A stretch of 64,000 nt of DNA from NCBI GenBank assembly GCA_944354125.1, contig CALVPT010000008.1, positions 18,945 through 82,944 of the forward strand, written 5' to 3'. Below are positions 17,159-26,318 of the stretch, one piece after another. Position numbers and translations under genes: made by a program. Below the pieces are notes generated by a model. That model worked only from the letters and a program-made list of their open reading frames with translations, was not told the DNA's origin and did no database searches. Each line of letters opens with the position of its first letter. Position 1 is the stretch's first letter. This DNA comes from an uncultured Clostridia bacterium (GTDB lineage: Bacteria; Bacillota; Clostridia; Christensenellales; Borkfalkiaceae).

Positions 17159-18104
17159 ACAGGCACCCTTTGAGTTCCTCAAGCGAAATTATCTCTATAT
17201 TCTCATTGCTCTCGGCGTTCTTCGTGCGGACGGACGAATCGCCATCCTCCCTGACATATACGTTGCACTCGCTCTGCTTTTGCGTATATCTGCCGCCGAG
17301 GGCATATATTCTGTCTACGAGGGGCAAAGATTGCGCTATGTCGTCCTCGAGCAGGCGCGAGAAGTTGAACACCCTGCCCGAAAGCCTGCCGCCCTTCTTC
17401 TTTTTGCAGCGGCTGAGATGAATGTAAAAGGTAACGCGGCGTTCGCTGCGCTCCTTTTTAAGCCTTTGCACCTCGTCCCTGTATTCCGTGAACTTGCGCG
17501 ACAGGGGCTGGGTTATGCGGTGGTTTGCCACCTTGCCCCTCTTTATTTCGAGCAGCTCGTCCAGTCTTTGGCAATTGCAGGAATACTTTCTGCACAGCGC
17601 CTCGGTGACGCGCATCGTCGCATAGGCATCGTCCGCCGCCCTGTGGGGCGTGAACTCGACGCCGAGCTGAGCGGTTATGTATTCCAGCCCGAACTGCCTT
17701 GAAAAGTCGCCTATTGCCGTCATATACATCAGCTGGCTGTCTGAAAAGCTGAAATTTAAGGGAGGCAGGTGAAAGCGGTTGGTCTCCAGCTCGAGATACT
17801 TGACGTCGTTGTGCGTTGCGTGACCGTATACGAGGTTATTCTTATCCTCCAAAAGCGCCTTGATTTTGGGATATACCTCGGGAAATACGGGGCATTTTTT
17901 GAACTTATCGTATTCGTACGGCAACGTTATTCCCCTGTTGCCCCTTGAATCGGTAAGGTGAAACTTGCCCTTGGGATTGATAAGGATATCCTCTTTTTCT
18001 ATTATATTGAACTGCTCGTCGCAGAGGACGTAGCCGAATGCGCATATCTTTGCAGACGTCTTGTACACGCTTGCGCACTCTATATCGAAAAACAAAAGGT
18101 TCAT
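17142..18104 (-). CDS. DnaQ-like 3'-5' exonuclease with C-terminal BRCT-like domain
   Basis: 320 residues. The N-terminal half is a DEDDh exonuclease: FDIECA (Asp7, Glu9), GHATHNDVKYLE and the HRAADDA motif with the catalytic His and Asp. After a basic linker rich in Arg/Lys, residues of about 240-315 (GRVFNFSRLL ... YALGGRYTQ ... IISLEELKGCL) read like a BRCT domain, a combination known in DNA-repair and polymerase-associated exonucleases. Probably processes DNA or RNA ends. The ATG at 18104 has no Shine-Dalgarno site, and TATAAT lies 8 bases upstream. Confidence 0.85.
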   Translation of the reverse strand: MNLLFFDIECASVYKTSAKICAFGYVLCDEQFNIIEKEDILINPKGKFHLTDSRGNRGITLPYEYDKFKKCPVFPEVYPKIKALLEDKNNLVYGHATHNDVKYLELETNRFHLPPLNFSFSDSQLMYMTAIGDFSRQFGLEYITAQLGVEFTPHRAADDAYATMRVTEALCRKYSCNCQRLDELLEIKRGKVANHRITQPLSRKFTEYRDEVQRLKKERSERRVTFYIHLSRCKKKKGGRLSGRVFNFSRLLEDDIAQSLPLVDRIYALGGRYTQKQSECNVYVREDGDSSVRTKNAESNENIEIISLEELKGCLYDTTA

Positions 18105-18112
18105 ACGGTGTT

Positions 18113-18141
18113 ATTATAGCAGACGGCAGCACGATTGGCAA
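18113..18141 (-). promoter_or_regulatory. promoter of exonuclease-rsmF unit (leaderless)
   Basis: TTGCCA (18136-18141), 17-base spacer, TATAAT (18113-18118), 8 bases to ATG 18104. Confidence 0.75.
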
Positions 18142-18165
18142 GCCGCTTGCACTCATCTTTGACTA

Positions 18166-18194
18166 TTGACTTTTTGCCCGCGTGCATTTATAAT
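18166..18194 (+). promoter_or_regulatory. promoter of the GT2-like gene (leaderless)
   Basis: TTGACT (18166-18171), 17-base spacer, TATAAT (18189-18194), 6 bases to ATG 18201. Divergent from the exonuclease promoter 25 bases away. Confidence 0.75.
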
Positions 18195-18200
18195 AAAAAT

Positions 18201-19037
18201 ATGCAAAAGAAACTACTTACACTTTTAATCTTCAACGACGGCAATGCCGCCGCCGACAAGCCCAAGGCGCTTTATGAGGCTTTATTGCCGTTTTTCGACA
18301 GGACGGAAATTATATGCCACTCGCTCAGCAGGGCCATGCCCGAGGGCATAACCGACCTTTCGGTTTCAGACTACGGCAGATTCATAAAGGTCGCCGCAGG
18401 CATGGCTAAGGGCAGATATATCGCAGTAATACCGCCGGACGCAACCGTCTTCGGCGAGCAGTTCGGCGCGCTTTTAAAGCTGATTGAAAAGCCGTGCGAC
18501 AACGTAATAATCTTTTCGGGAGCCGACTGCCCGACCTGCGCGGCGATTGACACAAAACTTTTCAGAAACCTGTGTCAGTCCGCCTCCGAAGCGCAGCTTG
18601 TAAATATCCCCCTGCACGCCTACATAGCCGCCAAATCGTATAAGAAGGTCAAATTCAAGCCCTTCGACTGCGGCGGACGATATCTTGCAAGGCTGGCCGA
18701 AACCTACGGCGAGAGCTTCCAGTCCTCCGTAATAATTGCGGCAAAGAGCTTCAACGCGCCGAGAAACCGCACCTCTACCCTCATGTACAAGTCCTGTTTC
18801 GACGCGCTGTATGCCTGCCTGGAGGCGGCATACATAGCGGCGATACTCCAGGTTGCAAAGGACAAGATTTACGCAGTCCGCGCCGCGGAGTTCGACGACG
18901 CCATAAAGCAGGCCGATGCCAAACTGTACGAATATGCGGAGCGGCGTCTGACTTTCGCGCCGCTTAAAAAACTGAGGCAATCGCGCTTTGAAAAAATACC
19001 CCTCCTTACCGCAATAAAACTTGCAATAAAGAGGTGA
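18201..19037 (+). CDS. hypothetical protein with degenerate GT2-like N-terminal half
   Basis: 278 residues from ATG 18201; an upstream in-frame ATG at 18135 lies inside the promoter and is rejected. The N-terminal region has the pattern of a GT-A glycosyltransferase (LLTLLIFNDG, then AKGRYIAVIPPDATVF, where family 2 enzymes have a DxD/DD metal site). Here the metal site reads PPDA, so catalysis is doubtful. The C-terminal half is helical with hydrophobic stretches (ACLEAAYIAAILQVA) and a basic end. No signal peptide. Function unknown. Confidence 0.7.
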   Translation: MQKKLLTLLIFNDGNAAADKPKALYEALLPFFDRTEIICHSLSRAMPEGITDLSVSDYGRFIKVAAGMAKGRYIAVIPPDATVFGEQFGALLKLIEKPCDNVIIFSGADCPTCAAIDTKLFRNLCQSASEAQLVNIPLHAYIAAKSYKKVKFKPFDCGGRYLARLAETYGESFQSSVIIAAKSFNAPRNRTSTLMYKSCFDALYACLEAAYIAAILQVAKDKIYAVRAAEFDDAIKQADAKLYEYAERRLTFAPLKKLRQSRFEKIPLLTAIKLAIKR

Positions 19038-19047
19038 CAAAAACACA

Positions 19048-19079
19048 GCCGACCGCGCTTGACTTTGAGCGCGGTCGGC
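19048..19079. terminator. bidirectional terminator between the GT2-like gene and serS
   Basis: Stem GCCGACCGCGC (19048-19058) with GCGCGGTCGGC (19069-19079). Plus tail ATTTATTTTAT; minus tail TGTGTTTTTGTC. It ends both convergent units. Confidence 0.9.
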
Positions 19080-19096
19080 ATTTATTTTATGGCTGT

Positions 19097-20392
19097 TTAT
19101 TTCTTCTTGGGAAGGATGTATTCCTTGCCGCCCATATACTTTCTGAGCACTTCGGGAATATATACGCTGCCGTCTGCCTGAAGGTGATTTTCAAGGAAGG
19201 CTATGAGCATTCTGGGGGGCGCTACGACCGTATTGTTGAGCGTATGCGCATACACGTTCTTGCCCGTCTTGGAATCCTTGTACCTTATTCCCAGCCTTCT
19301 TGCCTGAGCATCAGTTAAGTTGGAGCAGCTGCCTACCTCGAAATACTTCTTCTGACGGGGGCTCCACGCCTCTACGTCGAGGCTCTTATACTTGAGGTCT
19401 GCAAGGTCTCCCGAGCAGCACACGAGCGTGCGGACGGGGATTTCCATGGACACGAACAGTTCGACGGTGTACGACCACAGTTTGTCGTACCAATAGTCGC
19501 TCTCTTCGGGCTTGCAGATGACTATCATTTCCTGCTTTTCAAACTGGTGAATGCGGTAGATGCCCCTCTCCTCTATGCCGTGCGCGCCCTTTTCCTTTCT
19601 GAAACAGGGCGAATAGGACGTCAGCGTCTGGGGGAGCTGAGATTCGTCTAAAGTGGTGTTCATGAATCTGCCTATCATCGAGTGTTCGCTGGTGCCGATG
19701 AGGTAGAGGTCTTCGCCCTCTATCTTGTACATCATGCCGTCCATCTCTTCAAAGCTCATGACGCCCGAAACGACGCTGCTCCTTATCATGAAGGGAGGTA
19801 TGCAGTAGGTGAAGCCCTTGTCTATCATGAAGTCCCTTGCATATGTGAGAACTGCCGAGTGCAGCCTTGCAATGTCGCCCGTAAGATAGTAAAAGCCGTT
19901 GCCGCTGGTGCGCCTTGCGCTGTCGAGGTCTATGCCGCCCAGATTTTCGAGTATGTCGAGGTGATAGGGCACTTCGAATGGCTTTTCCTTTGCCTCCAGA
20001 TAGGTGTTCCACTGCACGTTCTGGCTGTCGTCTTTGCCGATGGGCACGTCGTCGGCGATGATGTTGGGTATCATCATCATGTCCTTTTTGAGCTGCTCGG
20101 CAACCTCTGCCGTCTCCGCCTCAATTTTTGCCACGGCGTCGTTGTTCTGCTTGGAAAGTTCCTTTACCTCTTCGGCCTCGGCCTTCTTTCCCTCGCGCAT
20201 GAGCGCGCCTATCTGCTTGGCATATACGTTGCGCTTTGCCCTTCTCTCGTCGCCCTCGCGCTGGAGCGCTCTGTTGCGCTCGTCAAGGGCAAGAATTTCG
20301 TCGACGAGCGGCAATTTCTTGTCCTGAAACTTCTTTCTTATGTTCTCTCTTACGAGTTCGGGATTTGTCCTCAAGAGATTGATATCTATCAT
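19097..20392 (-). CDS. serS: seryl-tRNA synthetase
   Basis: 431 residues. I start at ATG 20392 (MIDINLLRTNPELVRENIRK), preceded by AGGGAGAAG; the longer frame from 20458 covers the promoter. N-terminal coiled-coil arm (about residues 30-100, rich in Glu/Lys) that binds the long variable arm of tRNA-Ser, then class II motifs: motif 2 in YSPCFRKEKGAHG and motif 3 near LNNTVVAPPRMLIAFLEN. Charges tRNA-Ser and tRNA-Sec. No T-box leader is visible. Confidence 0.97.
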   Translation of the reverse strand: MIDINLLRTNPELVRENIRKKFQDKKLPLVDEILALDERNRALQREGDERRAKRNVYAKQIGALMREGKKAEAEEVKELSKQNNDAVAKIEAETAEVAEQLKKDMMMIPNIIADDVPIGKDDSQNVQWNTYLEAKEKPFEVPYHLDILENLGGIDLDSARRTSGNGFYYLTGDIARLHSAVLTYARDFMIDKGFTYCIPPFMIRSSVVSGVMSFEEMDGMMYKIEGEDLYLIGTSEHSMIGRFMNTTLDESQLPQTLTSYSPCFRKEKGAHGIEERGIYRIHQFEKQEMIVICKPEESDYWYDKLWSYTVELFVSMEIPVRTLVCCSGDLADLKYKSLDVEAWSPRQKKYFEVGSCSNLTDAQARRLGIRYKDSKTGKNVYAHTLNNTVVAPPRMLIAFLENHLQADGSVYIPEVLRKYMGGKEYILPKKK

Positions 20393-20429
20393 AAAAAGTT
20401 CTTCTCCCTCTGCCTTTGAATTTACAGAT

Positions 20430-20458
20430 ATTATACGGCAAATATTGTCCAAAAGCAA
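20430..20458 (-). promoter_or_regulatory. serS promoter
   Basis: TTGCTT (20453-20458), 17-base spacer, TATAAT (20430-20435); leader of about 30 nt. Confidence 0.6.
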
Positions 20459-20478
20459 TTAAATTAGCCTTTATTCTA

Positions 20479-20507
20479 TTGAAAAAAAAGCGCAAACGTG
20501 ATATAAT
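20479..20507 (+). promoter_or_regulatory. promoter of the P-type ATPase
   Basis: TTGAAA (20479-20484), 17-base spacer, TATAAT (20502-20507). AAGGAG precedes ATG 20556. Confidence 0.75.
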
Positions 20508-20555
20508 TGACTCAAGTTACGACGCTTGGCGGCCGATGCGGCCGCAAGGAGAATT

Positions 20556-23384
20556 ATGAGCAAAATCTATTATAAGGGAAAAAGACCTGCCACGCAGGGC
20601 GATTCCTCGGCCGATGCTCCCCTCAAAGAGCAAGCGGCTACGGAAACTTCTGTCCAAAGCAACAAGGCGGAGACGCCTTCCGAAAGGCAGACAAGCGCGA
20701 CATCTTCCCCCAGACGACCCCGACAGCATGCCCCCGACAGCGCGGAGGCGCCCTCCGACGGGGCAAATTCCTCGCCTTTCTCCACCGAAAAGGACGAGAG
20801 CCGGCAGGGAGCCGTAGCCGAGGAAAATCAGGAAATTGCCGCGGCTGAACATATCCCCGAGGGCGAGGACTATGAACCGCCCAAGGTCGAAGGCTTTAAC
20901 AAAGAGAGAATTATAAGATATTTCAAGCGCCACCCCAAGACCAAAGTAGACACCAAGGTAAAGCGCTTCTATCCGCCCATAAACCGCGGTCTTACGCCCA
21001 ATCAGGTCGAGACGAGGTTCACGCAGTTCCTCTTCAACGACACAAACAAGAAGTACTCCAAGTCATATGCGAGCATCTTCATGGGCAATATCTTCACCTT
21101 CTTCAACCTGCTCTGCCTGATTGCATTCATAATGCTGCTGCTCGCAGGAACAAAGGGCATAACAAACTACCTGGTAATATTCATTACGACGGCAAACATC
21201 ATAATCGGCGTGTACCAGGAAATCCGCTCCAAACGAGCGATAGATAAACTGTCCATTCTCGCCTCGTCCTCAGTAAAAGCCGTGCGCGACGGCGAAATAT
21301 GCGAGATTCCGACAAACGAAATTGTGCTGGACGATATAATCATACTCGAGCTGGGCAATCAGGTGCCTGCCGACTGCATCCTCGCCGAGGGCTCCGTAGA
21401 GGTCAACGAAAGTCTGCTTACGGGCGAATCGGTGGCAATTAAAAAGCACGCGGGCGACACCCTGTTTGCAGGCAGCTTTATTGCAAGCGGCAGCGGAAAA
21501 TGCCGCGTTGACAAGGTCGGCAAGGAGACCTACCTTGAAAAGCTGACCGCAAAAGCAAAGAAATACCGCCGCCCCAACTCCGAACTGATGAACTCCATCA
21601 AGCACATCATAAAGGCGGTAAGCATACTCATCATCCCCATCGCGATAGGCATATTCTTCGTCTCCAAGAACAATATACCCGCGACCAATACCGTGACCGA
21701 CTACATCTTCTCCGCCGACGTAAACTACGCGCTCCAGAGAATGTGCACGGTGGTCATAGGCATGATTCCTTCGGGAATGCTGCTCCTGACTTCGACGGCG
21801 CTCGCGGTCGGCGTCTTCAGGCTTGCCAAGAACAATACGCTGGTGCAGGACCTGTACTCGCTGGAAATGCTGGCGAGGGTAAACGTGCTGTGTCTGGATA
21901 AGACGGGAACGATTACAGACGGCCGCATGAAGGTGAGCGACACTGTAATTCTCAATACCGTCGGGGAATATTCGCTGAACGACATTATGGGCAGCATACT
22001 CGCCTCACTCGACGACAATAATCAGACGTCGATTGCCCTGTATAACCACTTCGGACACAGCGACGTGCTGTCGCCGACGGCTAAAATACCCTTCTCGTCG
22101 AAAAGAAAACTTTCCGCCGTATGCTTCGAGGACGTGGGAACGTTCGTAATGGGCGCGCCCGAATTCGTGCTTAAGCCCCTGCCCGCAAAGGTAGACAAAA
22201 TAGTAAAGCAATACGCCCAGATGGGTCTGCGAGTAATAGTTCTTGCGCATTCCTCCACCCCCATCGTCGGCGATAAACTGCCCTCCATACTCAAGCCCAT
22301 AGCCATAATTTCCATTGCGGACAACATCCGCGAGGACGCCATTGACACCATAAAGTGGTTCAAGGACAACGAGGTTCAGGTAAAGGTAATTTCGGGCGAT
22401 AACCCCATAACAGTTTCCGAAGTTGCCAAGCGTGCAGGCATTGAGCACGCCGAAAAGTTCATATCGCTGGAGGGTCTGAACGACAAGGAAGTCGAAAACG
22501 TTGCCAATAAGTACACCGTATTCGGCAGAGTTACGCCCGAACAGAAAGCCATTCTCGTCAGGGCGATAAAGAACGAGGGCAACACCGTAGCCATGACGGG
22601 CGACGGCGTAAACGACATTCTGGCTTTGAAGGAGGCCGACTGCGCCATATCGGTCGCATCGGGCAGCGAGGCGGCGAGAAACGTCAGCCACCTCGTCCTC
22701 ATGGACAACAACTTCAACTCAATGCCTAAGGTCGTAGGCGAAGGACGAAGGGTCATAAACAACATAAAGAATTCCTCCTCGCTGTACCTCATGAAGACGC
22801 TGTTTACCGCTCTTCTTGCGACGATATGCATACTCATGTCCTCGCCCTACCTGTTCATGCCGAGCAACATGCTGCTCCTCGAGGTCTGCATAATAGGCAT
22901 ACCTTCGGTATTCCTCTCCCTGCAGCCGAACAACGCAAGAGTCGAGGGAAAATTCATTACGCACGTCATGAGCCGAAGTATTTCGGGTGCAATTGTAATG
23001 ATTCTGTGCGTCATGTCGATGTATCTGACATACGTCATAGACAGCCAGACATTCGAACACTACTATACGCCCATGTGCATGATGGCGCTGACCTTCTCCG
23101 GTCTTGTTATGCTGTTCAGAGTGTGCCAGCCGTTCAACGCTTACAGGCTTGTTCTGTTCCTCGCAAACGTTGCGATATGCGCGGTAGCGCTGTCGGTGCC
23201 TCAGCTCGCAGACATGCTGTATTCGGACTGGAGCGAGCTTGAGTGGGACTATTCGAAATTGCTGATAATAGCCGTAGTCATAGAGGCGGCATTCCCCATT
23301 TCCAAATCGCTCATACGAATTATGGAAATTATAATGCCCTCCTCCACCGCACACAAAAAACTGCCCGAAAAGGCAAACGGCTGA
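20556..23384 (+). CDS. cation-transporting P-type ATPase (CtpE/Exp7-like) with disordered N-terminal extension
   Basis: 942 residues. Start fixed by AAGGAG before ATG 20556. The first ~145 residues are low complexity (Ser, Ala, Pro, Glu), ahead of the family's normal beginning RGLTPNQVETRF. Core motifs: LLTGES in the actuator domain, phosphorylated Asp448 in DKTGTITDG, ISGDNP and MTGDGVNDILAL. Ten hydrophobic segments fit a P2-like pump. In membrane helix 4 the usual acidic PEGL is MIPSGM here, so the ion cannot be assigned; CtpE relatives move Ca2+. Monocistronic. Confidence 0.92.
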   Translation: MSKIYYKGKRPATQGDSSADAPLKEQAATETSVQSNKAETPSERQTSATSSPRRPRQHAPDSAEAPSDGANSSPFSTEKDESRQGAVAEENQEIAAAEHIPEGEDYEPPKVEGFNKERIIRYFKRHPKTKVDTKVKRFYPPINRGLTPNQVETRFTQFLFNDTNKKYSKSYASIFMGNIFTFFNLLCLIAFIMLLLAGTKGITNYLVIFITTANIIIGVYQEIRSKRAIDKLSILASSSVKAVRDGEICEIPTNEIVLDDIIILELGNQVPADCILAEGSVEVNESLLTGESVAIKKHAGDTLFAGSFIASGSGKCRVDKVGKETYLEKLTAKAKKYRRPNSELMNSIKHIIKAVSILIIPIAIGIFFVSKNNIPATNTVTDYIFSADVNYALQRMCTVVIGMIPSGMLLLTSTALAVGVFRLAKNNTLVQDLYSLEMLARVNVLCLDKTGTITDGRMKVSDTVILNTVGEYSLNDIMGSILASLDDNNQTSIALYNHFGHSDVLSPTAKIPFSSKRKLSAVCFEDVGTFVMGAPEFVLKPLPAKVDKIVKQYAQMGLRVIVLAHSSTPIVGDKLPSILKPIAIISIADNIREDAIDTIKWFKDNEVQVKVISGDNPITVSEVAKRAGIEHAEKFISLEGLNDKEVENVANKYTVFGRVTPEQKAILVRAIKNEGNTVAMTGDGVNDILALKEADCAISVASGSEAARNVSHLVLMDNNFNSMPKVVGEGRRVINNIKNSSSLYLMKTLFTALLATICILMSSPYLFMPSNMLLLEVCIIGIPSVFLSLQPNNARVEGKFITHVMSRSISGAIVMILCVMSMYLTYVIDSQTFEHYYTPMCMMALTFSGLVMLFRVCQPFNAYRLVLFLANVAICAVALSVPQLADMLYSDWSELEWDYSKLLIIAVVIEAAFPISKSLIRIMEIIMPSSTAHKKLPEKANG

Positions 23385-23410
23385 ACTTTATAATTCGAAT
23401 AAAATATAGT

Positions 23411-23448
23411 AAAAATGCAGACACGAAAACTCTCGTGCCTGCATTTTT
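23411..23448 (+). terminator. terminator of the P-type ATPase gene
   Basis: AAAAATGCAG and CACGA pair with TCGTG and CTGCATTTTT, with one A/C mismatch, 26 bases after the stop; a T run forms the 3' arm. Confidence 0.85.
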
Positions 23449-23634
23449 ATTTGCCGCAAGACATTCCGACGAACGGGCGTCGGGCAGAGCTGAATACGGA
23501 AATAAAGCGTGACAACGGACGGGTGTCGGTTGGGTGAAAATACGATTGTAGAGAGCTGACGGGCGTATGTAGACGAAATGGCAAGTATAATATACAGACA
23601 TGAGAAAAATTATAGTCGCATTTGAAATGGCGAA

Positions 23635-23670
23635 AGGCGCGCCGACGGGTAATTGCCCGTCGGCGCGCCT
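23635..23670 (-). terminator. 15-bp hairpin downstream of gyrA
   Basis: Stem 23635-23649 / 23656-23670, containing GGCGCGCC, with TTTCG on the minus side. It lies 91 bases after the gyrA stop. The rest of the 376-base gap holds nothing I can support. Confidence 0.7.
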
Positions 23671-23761
23671 GATGTTCTGTAATATGAACGCCTGATTTTG
23701 CGCCTGAATCGCCTGAACAGCGACTTTGCGCTGCGTTGGTTATAATTTTATACGGAGTGCA

Positions 23762-26299
23762 TTACTCCTCGTCAGAGGGCTCGTCTACGACGTCTGCCGC
23801 ATTCTCGACGGGTGCCTGCGTTTCCGCATCGTCGTCCCTTTCGGTGAGAGCGACGGTTGCAACCTTGCCCTCCTTGAGCCTCATGAGGCGGACACCCCTG
23901 GATGCTCTGCCGAATCTGGAGATATCCGAGCAGTGCATTCTTATTATCGTGCCTCCGTCGGAGATAATCATTGCATCGTCCTCGTCGGAGACCTGCTTGA
24001 GACATACCAGCTTGCCCGTAACTTCGTTGAACGTACCTGCCTTTATGCCCTTGCCTGCACGTCCCTGAACGCGGTATGCGCCTATGTCGGTACGCTTGCC
24101 GTAGCCGTTGGCGCTGACCGTAAGGACATCTTTCGACTTGTCCACGACGAGCATATCGACGAGTTCGTCGCCCTCGCCGAGCTTCATAGCCTTGACGCCC
24201 GAGGTATTTCTGCCCATCGAACGCACGAGCTCCTGGTCGAACGTTATGCACTTGCCAGCACTGCTTGCGACCATTATCTCGTCGCCCTCAGAGCAATACT
24301 GAACGGAGATAAGCCCGTCGCCATCGTGAAGGCTAATGGCAATCTTGCCGTTGCGGTTGATGTTTTCGAACTCGGAAAGAGGCGTCTTTTTGATCATGCC
24401 CTGTCTGGTTGCGAACACTATATGGCTCTTTTCTGCATTATATGGAATGATTGCCGAAATCTTTTCATCCTGCGCGAGCTGGACGATATTGACGATTGCC
24501 CTGCCCCTCGCGTTTCTAGCCGCCTCGGGAATGTGATAGCCCTTGATGGAATATACCTTGCCGAGGTTGGAGAAGAGCAATATGTCGTCGTGCGTCGAGC
24601 AGACAAACATATTCTCGACAAAGTCCTCCTCCTTGGGCTTATGGGCGGTTATGCCCATTCCGCCGCGGTGCTGTGCCTTGTACTCGCTGACGGGAAGACG
24701 CTTTACATAGCCCGTATGCGTCAGCGATATTACTACCTGCTCCTCGGGAATGAGGTCAGCATCCTCTATGTCGCCGAAATCGACGGCAATCTCCGTCTTT
24801 CTCTCGGTGGGATACTTGCGCTTGATTTCCTGAAGGTCGGTCTTGATTATGTCATATACCCTGCTCTCGTTTGCGAGTATGTCCTTGAAATCGGCAATCT
24901 GCCTTTCGAGATCTTCGAGTTCGCTCGTAAGCTTGTCGACTTCGAGGTGGGACAGTCTGTAAAGTCTTAATTCCGCAACAGCCGTAGCCTGACGCTCGTC
25001 CAGCACGAAGCGCTGGGTGAGCTTGGCGACGCAGTCCGCCTTGTCCACCGCATTGCGGCAGACTTCGACGACTTCGTCTATGGATGCCTGCGCGATTACG
25101 AGGCCCTTCAATATGTGCGCGCGCTCCTCCGTCTTTGCAAGGTCGAAACGCGTTCTCCTCTTGATTACTTCCTTCTGATGCTCGAGATAGTAATAGATGA
25201 AGTCCTTCAGATTGCACATCTTGGGCGCGCCGTCGACGAGTGCAAGCATTATGAGACCGTCCGAAATCTGGAGATTTGTATGCTTGTAGAGCGTGTTCAG
25301 AACGACCTGCGCGTTGGCATCCTTCTTGACCTCTATGACTATTCTCATGCCGTCCCTGTCAGATTCCTCGCGTATGTCGGATATTCCCTCTATGCGCTTG
25401 TCCTTGACGAGGTTTGCCATAGTCTCTATGAGCTTTGCCTTGTTGACCTGATAGGGTATTTCGGTGACTATTATGCGCTGACGGGTCTGATTGCCGCTCT
25501 GATAGTCCTCTATCTCGCAGCGCGAGCGGATTACTATGTTGCCCCTGCCCGTCTTGTATGCCTTTCTTATGCCGCCCCTGCCCATAATCAGTCCGCCCGT
25601 GGGGAAGTCGGGGGCGGGAATGTACTGCATGAGCTCGTCTATGTCTATGTCGGGGTTGTCTATCATGGCGCATACGCCGTCAATTACCTCGCCGAGGTTA
25701 TGAGGGGGTATGTTTGTCGCCATGCCGACGGCGATGCCGTCCGAACCGTTGACGAGCATGTTGGGGAAGCGCGAGGGAAGCACGGTAGGCTGCATGCCCG
25801 TATCGTCGAACGTAGGGTAGAAATCGACCGTGTCCTTGTCGAGGTCGCGCAGCATTTCGGCGGAAATCTTGGAAAGCCTTGCCTCCGTATACCTCATTGC
25901 CGCCGCGGGGTCGCCGTCTACCGAACCGAAGTTGCCGTGTCCTTCGACGAGCGGCATATTTATAGTGAAGTCCTGCGCAAGCCTTACAAGCGCATCGTAC
26001 ACCGATCTGTCGCCGTGAGGGTGATATTTACCGAGGCAATCGCCGACTATTCTGGCGCACTTTCTGAACGCCTTGTCGTTGTAAAGGCCGAGCTCGTGCA
26101 TCGAATATAAAATTCGCCTGTGAACGGGCTTGAGACCGTCCCTTATGTCGGGTATCGCCCTGGATACGTTTACCGCCATAGCGTATGCTATGAATGACTT
26201 TTTGAGCTCTTCGTCGACTTCGACTTCGAGCATCTTGGTCATTGCGAGGGTTTTGACAAACTCCTCGGTAAGCTCGGGGCTGGTTTGTTTTTTAGCCAT
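23762..26299 (-). CDS. gyrA: DNA gyrase subunit A
   Basis: 845 residues. Cuts and rejoins DNA in the A2B2 gyrase that introduces negative supercoils. Catalytic Tyr137 is in AMRYTEARL (E. coli Tyr122). The quinolone-determining region reads [14 protein letters not shown] at residues 93-106, with Arg98 where E. coli has Ser83. The C-terminal wrapping domain has a GyrA box in the form QHRGGMG, and the protein ends in an acidic tail. It lies 19 bases after gyrB, in one operon; the start ATGGCT follows a weak AAAGAG site. Confidence 0.96.
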   Translation of the reverse strand: MAKKQTSPELTEEFVKTLAMTKMLEVEVDEELKKSFIAYAMAVNVSRAIPDIRDGLKPVHRRILYSMHELGLYNDKAFRKCARIVGDCLGKYHPHGDRSVYDALVRLAQDFTINMPLVEGHGNFGSVDGDPAAAMRYTEARLSKISAEMLRDLDKDTVDFYPTFDDTGMQPTVLPSRFPNMLVNGSDGIAVGMATNIPPHNLGEVIDGVCAMIDNPDIDIDELMQYIPAPDFPTGGLIMGRGGIRKAYKTGRGNIVIRSRCEIEDYQSGNQTRQRIIVTEIPYQVNKAKLIETMANLVKDKRIEGISDIREESDRDGMRIVIEVKKDANAQVVLNTLYKHTNLQISDGLIMLALVDGAPKMCNLKDFIYYYLEHQKEVIKRRTRFDLAKTEERAHILKGLVIAQASIDEVVEVCRNAVDKADCVAKLTQRFVLDERQATAVAELRLYRLSHLEVDKLTSELEDLERQIADFKDILANESRVYDIIKTDLQEIKRKYPTERKTEIAVDFGDIEDADLIPEEQVVISLTHTGYVKRLPVSEYKAQHRGGMGITAHKPKEEDFVENMFVCSTHDDILLFSNLGKVYSIKGYHIPEAARNARGRAIVNIVQLAQDEKISAIIPYNAEKSHIVFATRQGMIKKTPLSEFENINRNGKIAISLHDGDGLISVQYCSEGDEIMVASSAGKCITFDQELVRSMGRNTSGVKAMKLGEGDELVDMLVVDKSKDVLTVSANGYGKRTDIGAYRVQGRAGKGIKAGTFNEVTGKLVCLKQVSDEDDAMIISDGGTIIRMHCSDISRFGRASRGVRLMRLKEGKVATVALTERDDDAETQAPVENAADVVDEPSDEE

Positions 26300-26318
26300 A
26301 CTCTTTCATTCCCCCCTC

